This document shows, piece after piece, positions 5,268-5,666 of a stretch of 5,666 bases of DNA (positions are counted from its first letter, which is position 1; each line of letters begins with the position of its first letter). Under the pieces are notes generated by a model. That model searched no databases. It saw only the letters and a program-made list of their open reading frames with translations, and was not told the origin of the DNA. This DNA comes from Chloroflexota bacterium. GTDB lineage: Bacteria; Chloroflexota; Anaerolineae; Anaerolineales; UBA11579. Both the position numbers and the translations under genes were made by a program. The stretch covers positions 1 to 5,666 of the forward strand of contig DNGN01000088.1 of assembly GCA_003486225.1 (NCBI GenBank), written 5' to 3'.

Positions 5268-5666
5268 CTAAAATAGCGACTTTGCTGCCTCTGCGGTAAT
5301 CTGGAACCAGGGGGCCATCACCGTCCCCATCAGCACCACACCGATCACACAAACCACCAGCACCCATCCATGCACCGGGTTGACCGGCAGCGGGACTTCA
5401 TCTCCCGGCTGGCGCTTGAGGTAGACCACTTTGAGGACATTCAAGTAGTAGTACAGACCGATTACGGCATTCAAGACACCGATCACTGCCAGCCAGACGA
5501 GGTCTGCCTGAACAGCGGCCGAGAAAACCAGCACCTTGGCAAAGAAACCGCCCAGCGGCGGGATGCCGCCCAGGGAGAGGAAGGTGAACAGCATACCAAA
5601 GGCCAGCCCGGCATTGCGCCGGCTCAGCCCGGCATAGTCACTGATCTCGTCTGTGCCGGTCTGCCG
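5268..5666 (-). CDS. nuoN: NADH:quinone oxidoreductase subunit N, C-terminal part only
   Basis: The last 132 residues of a membrane-arm subunit of respiratory complex I, one of the antiporter-like proton-pumping subunits (ND2/NuoN). The frame is open to the right edge, so the N-terminal two thirds or more lies outside; the family is usually about 450-500 aa. Diagnostic segments are DYAGLSRRNAGLA, LSLGGIPPLGGFFAK with the conserved PP kink and lysine, VFSAAVQADLVWLAVIGVL and YYYLNVLKVVY, followed by a final membrane helix in VLVVCVIGVVLMGTV. The GIPPLGGFFAKVLVFSAAV wording points to NuoN rather than NuoM or NuoL. nuoN is commonly the last gene of a nuo operon, which fits the new promoter starting right after its stop codon. 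Confidence 0.92.
   Translation of the reverse strand, partial: RQTGTDEISDYAGLSRRNAGLAFGMLFTFLSLGGIPPLGGFFAKVLVFSAAVQADLVWLAVIGVLNAVIGLYYYLNVLKVVYLKRQPGDEVPLPVNPVHGWVLVVCVIGVVLMGTVMAPWFQITAEAAKSLF

Overview
The window comes from a bacterial chromosome, and every gene I can support lies on the minus strand. In transcription order (high to low coordinates) they are: the 3' end of nuoN (NADH:quinone oxidoreductase subunit N), an atpZ/atpI-like gene, atpB (a subunit), atpE (c subunit), an atpF-type gene (b subunit) carrying a delta-subunit C-terminal domain, murE (cell-wall Mur ligase), and a UMF1/Atg22-type MFS transporter cut off by the left edge. Moderate GC, the divergent MurE motifs and the F0-only ATP synthase cluster suggest a member of Chloroflexota, perhaps Anaerolineae. 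That assignment is an inference from protein style and gene layout, not from a marker gene.

Right part (about 2795-5666): bioenergetics. nuoN ends at 5268. A near-consensus extended -10 sigma-70-type promoter fills the short gap before atpZ, so the ATP synthase genes can be transcribed separately from the nuo genes. atpZ and atpB overlap. atpB and atpE are separated by 93 nt holding two hairpins and an A-rich stretch, which fits the need for many c subunits per complex. atpE and atpF are 19 nt apart. The genes cover the membrane sector F0 only; atpA, atpG, atpD and atpC do not follow, so the F1 genes must lie elsewhere if this is a functional F-type synthase.

The most striking object is the 240-aa AtpF. 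Its first ~160 residues are an ordinary b subunit. Its last ~80 residues match the C-terminal domain of the delta subunit, with no sign of delta's N-terminal helical bundle. AtpB is also unusual: it has a His/Glu/Ala-rich insert of about 50 residues, partly built of HAEEA repeats, in the loop predicted to face outside the cell.

Left part (1-2794): a 12-bp hairpin with a T7 run ends the F0 transcript, and the T run directly abuts the Shine-Dalgarno (SD) sequence of murE. murE is complete (513 aa), with EDPR where DAP-adding enzymes have DNPR. After a 100-nt gap comes the partial UMF1-family transporter (354 residues visible). murE and the transporter share the same leader end, TTTTTTAGGAGAG, just before their start codons.

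I see no RNA genes, mobile elements, CRISPR arrays or defence systems. The long plus-strand reading frames are antisense shadows of the genes above.
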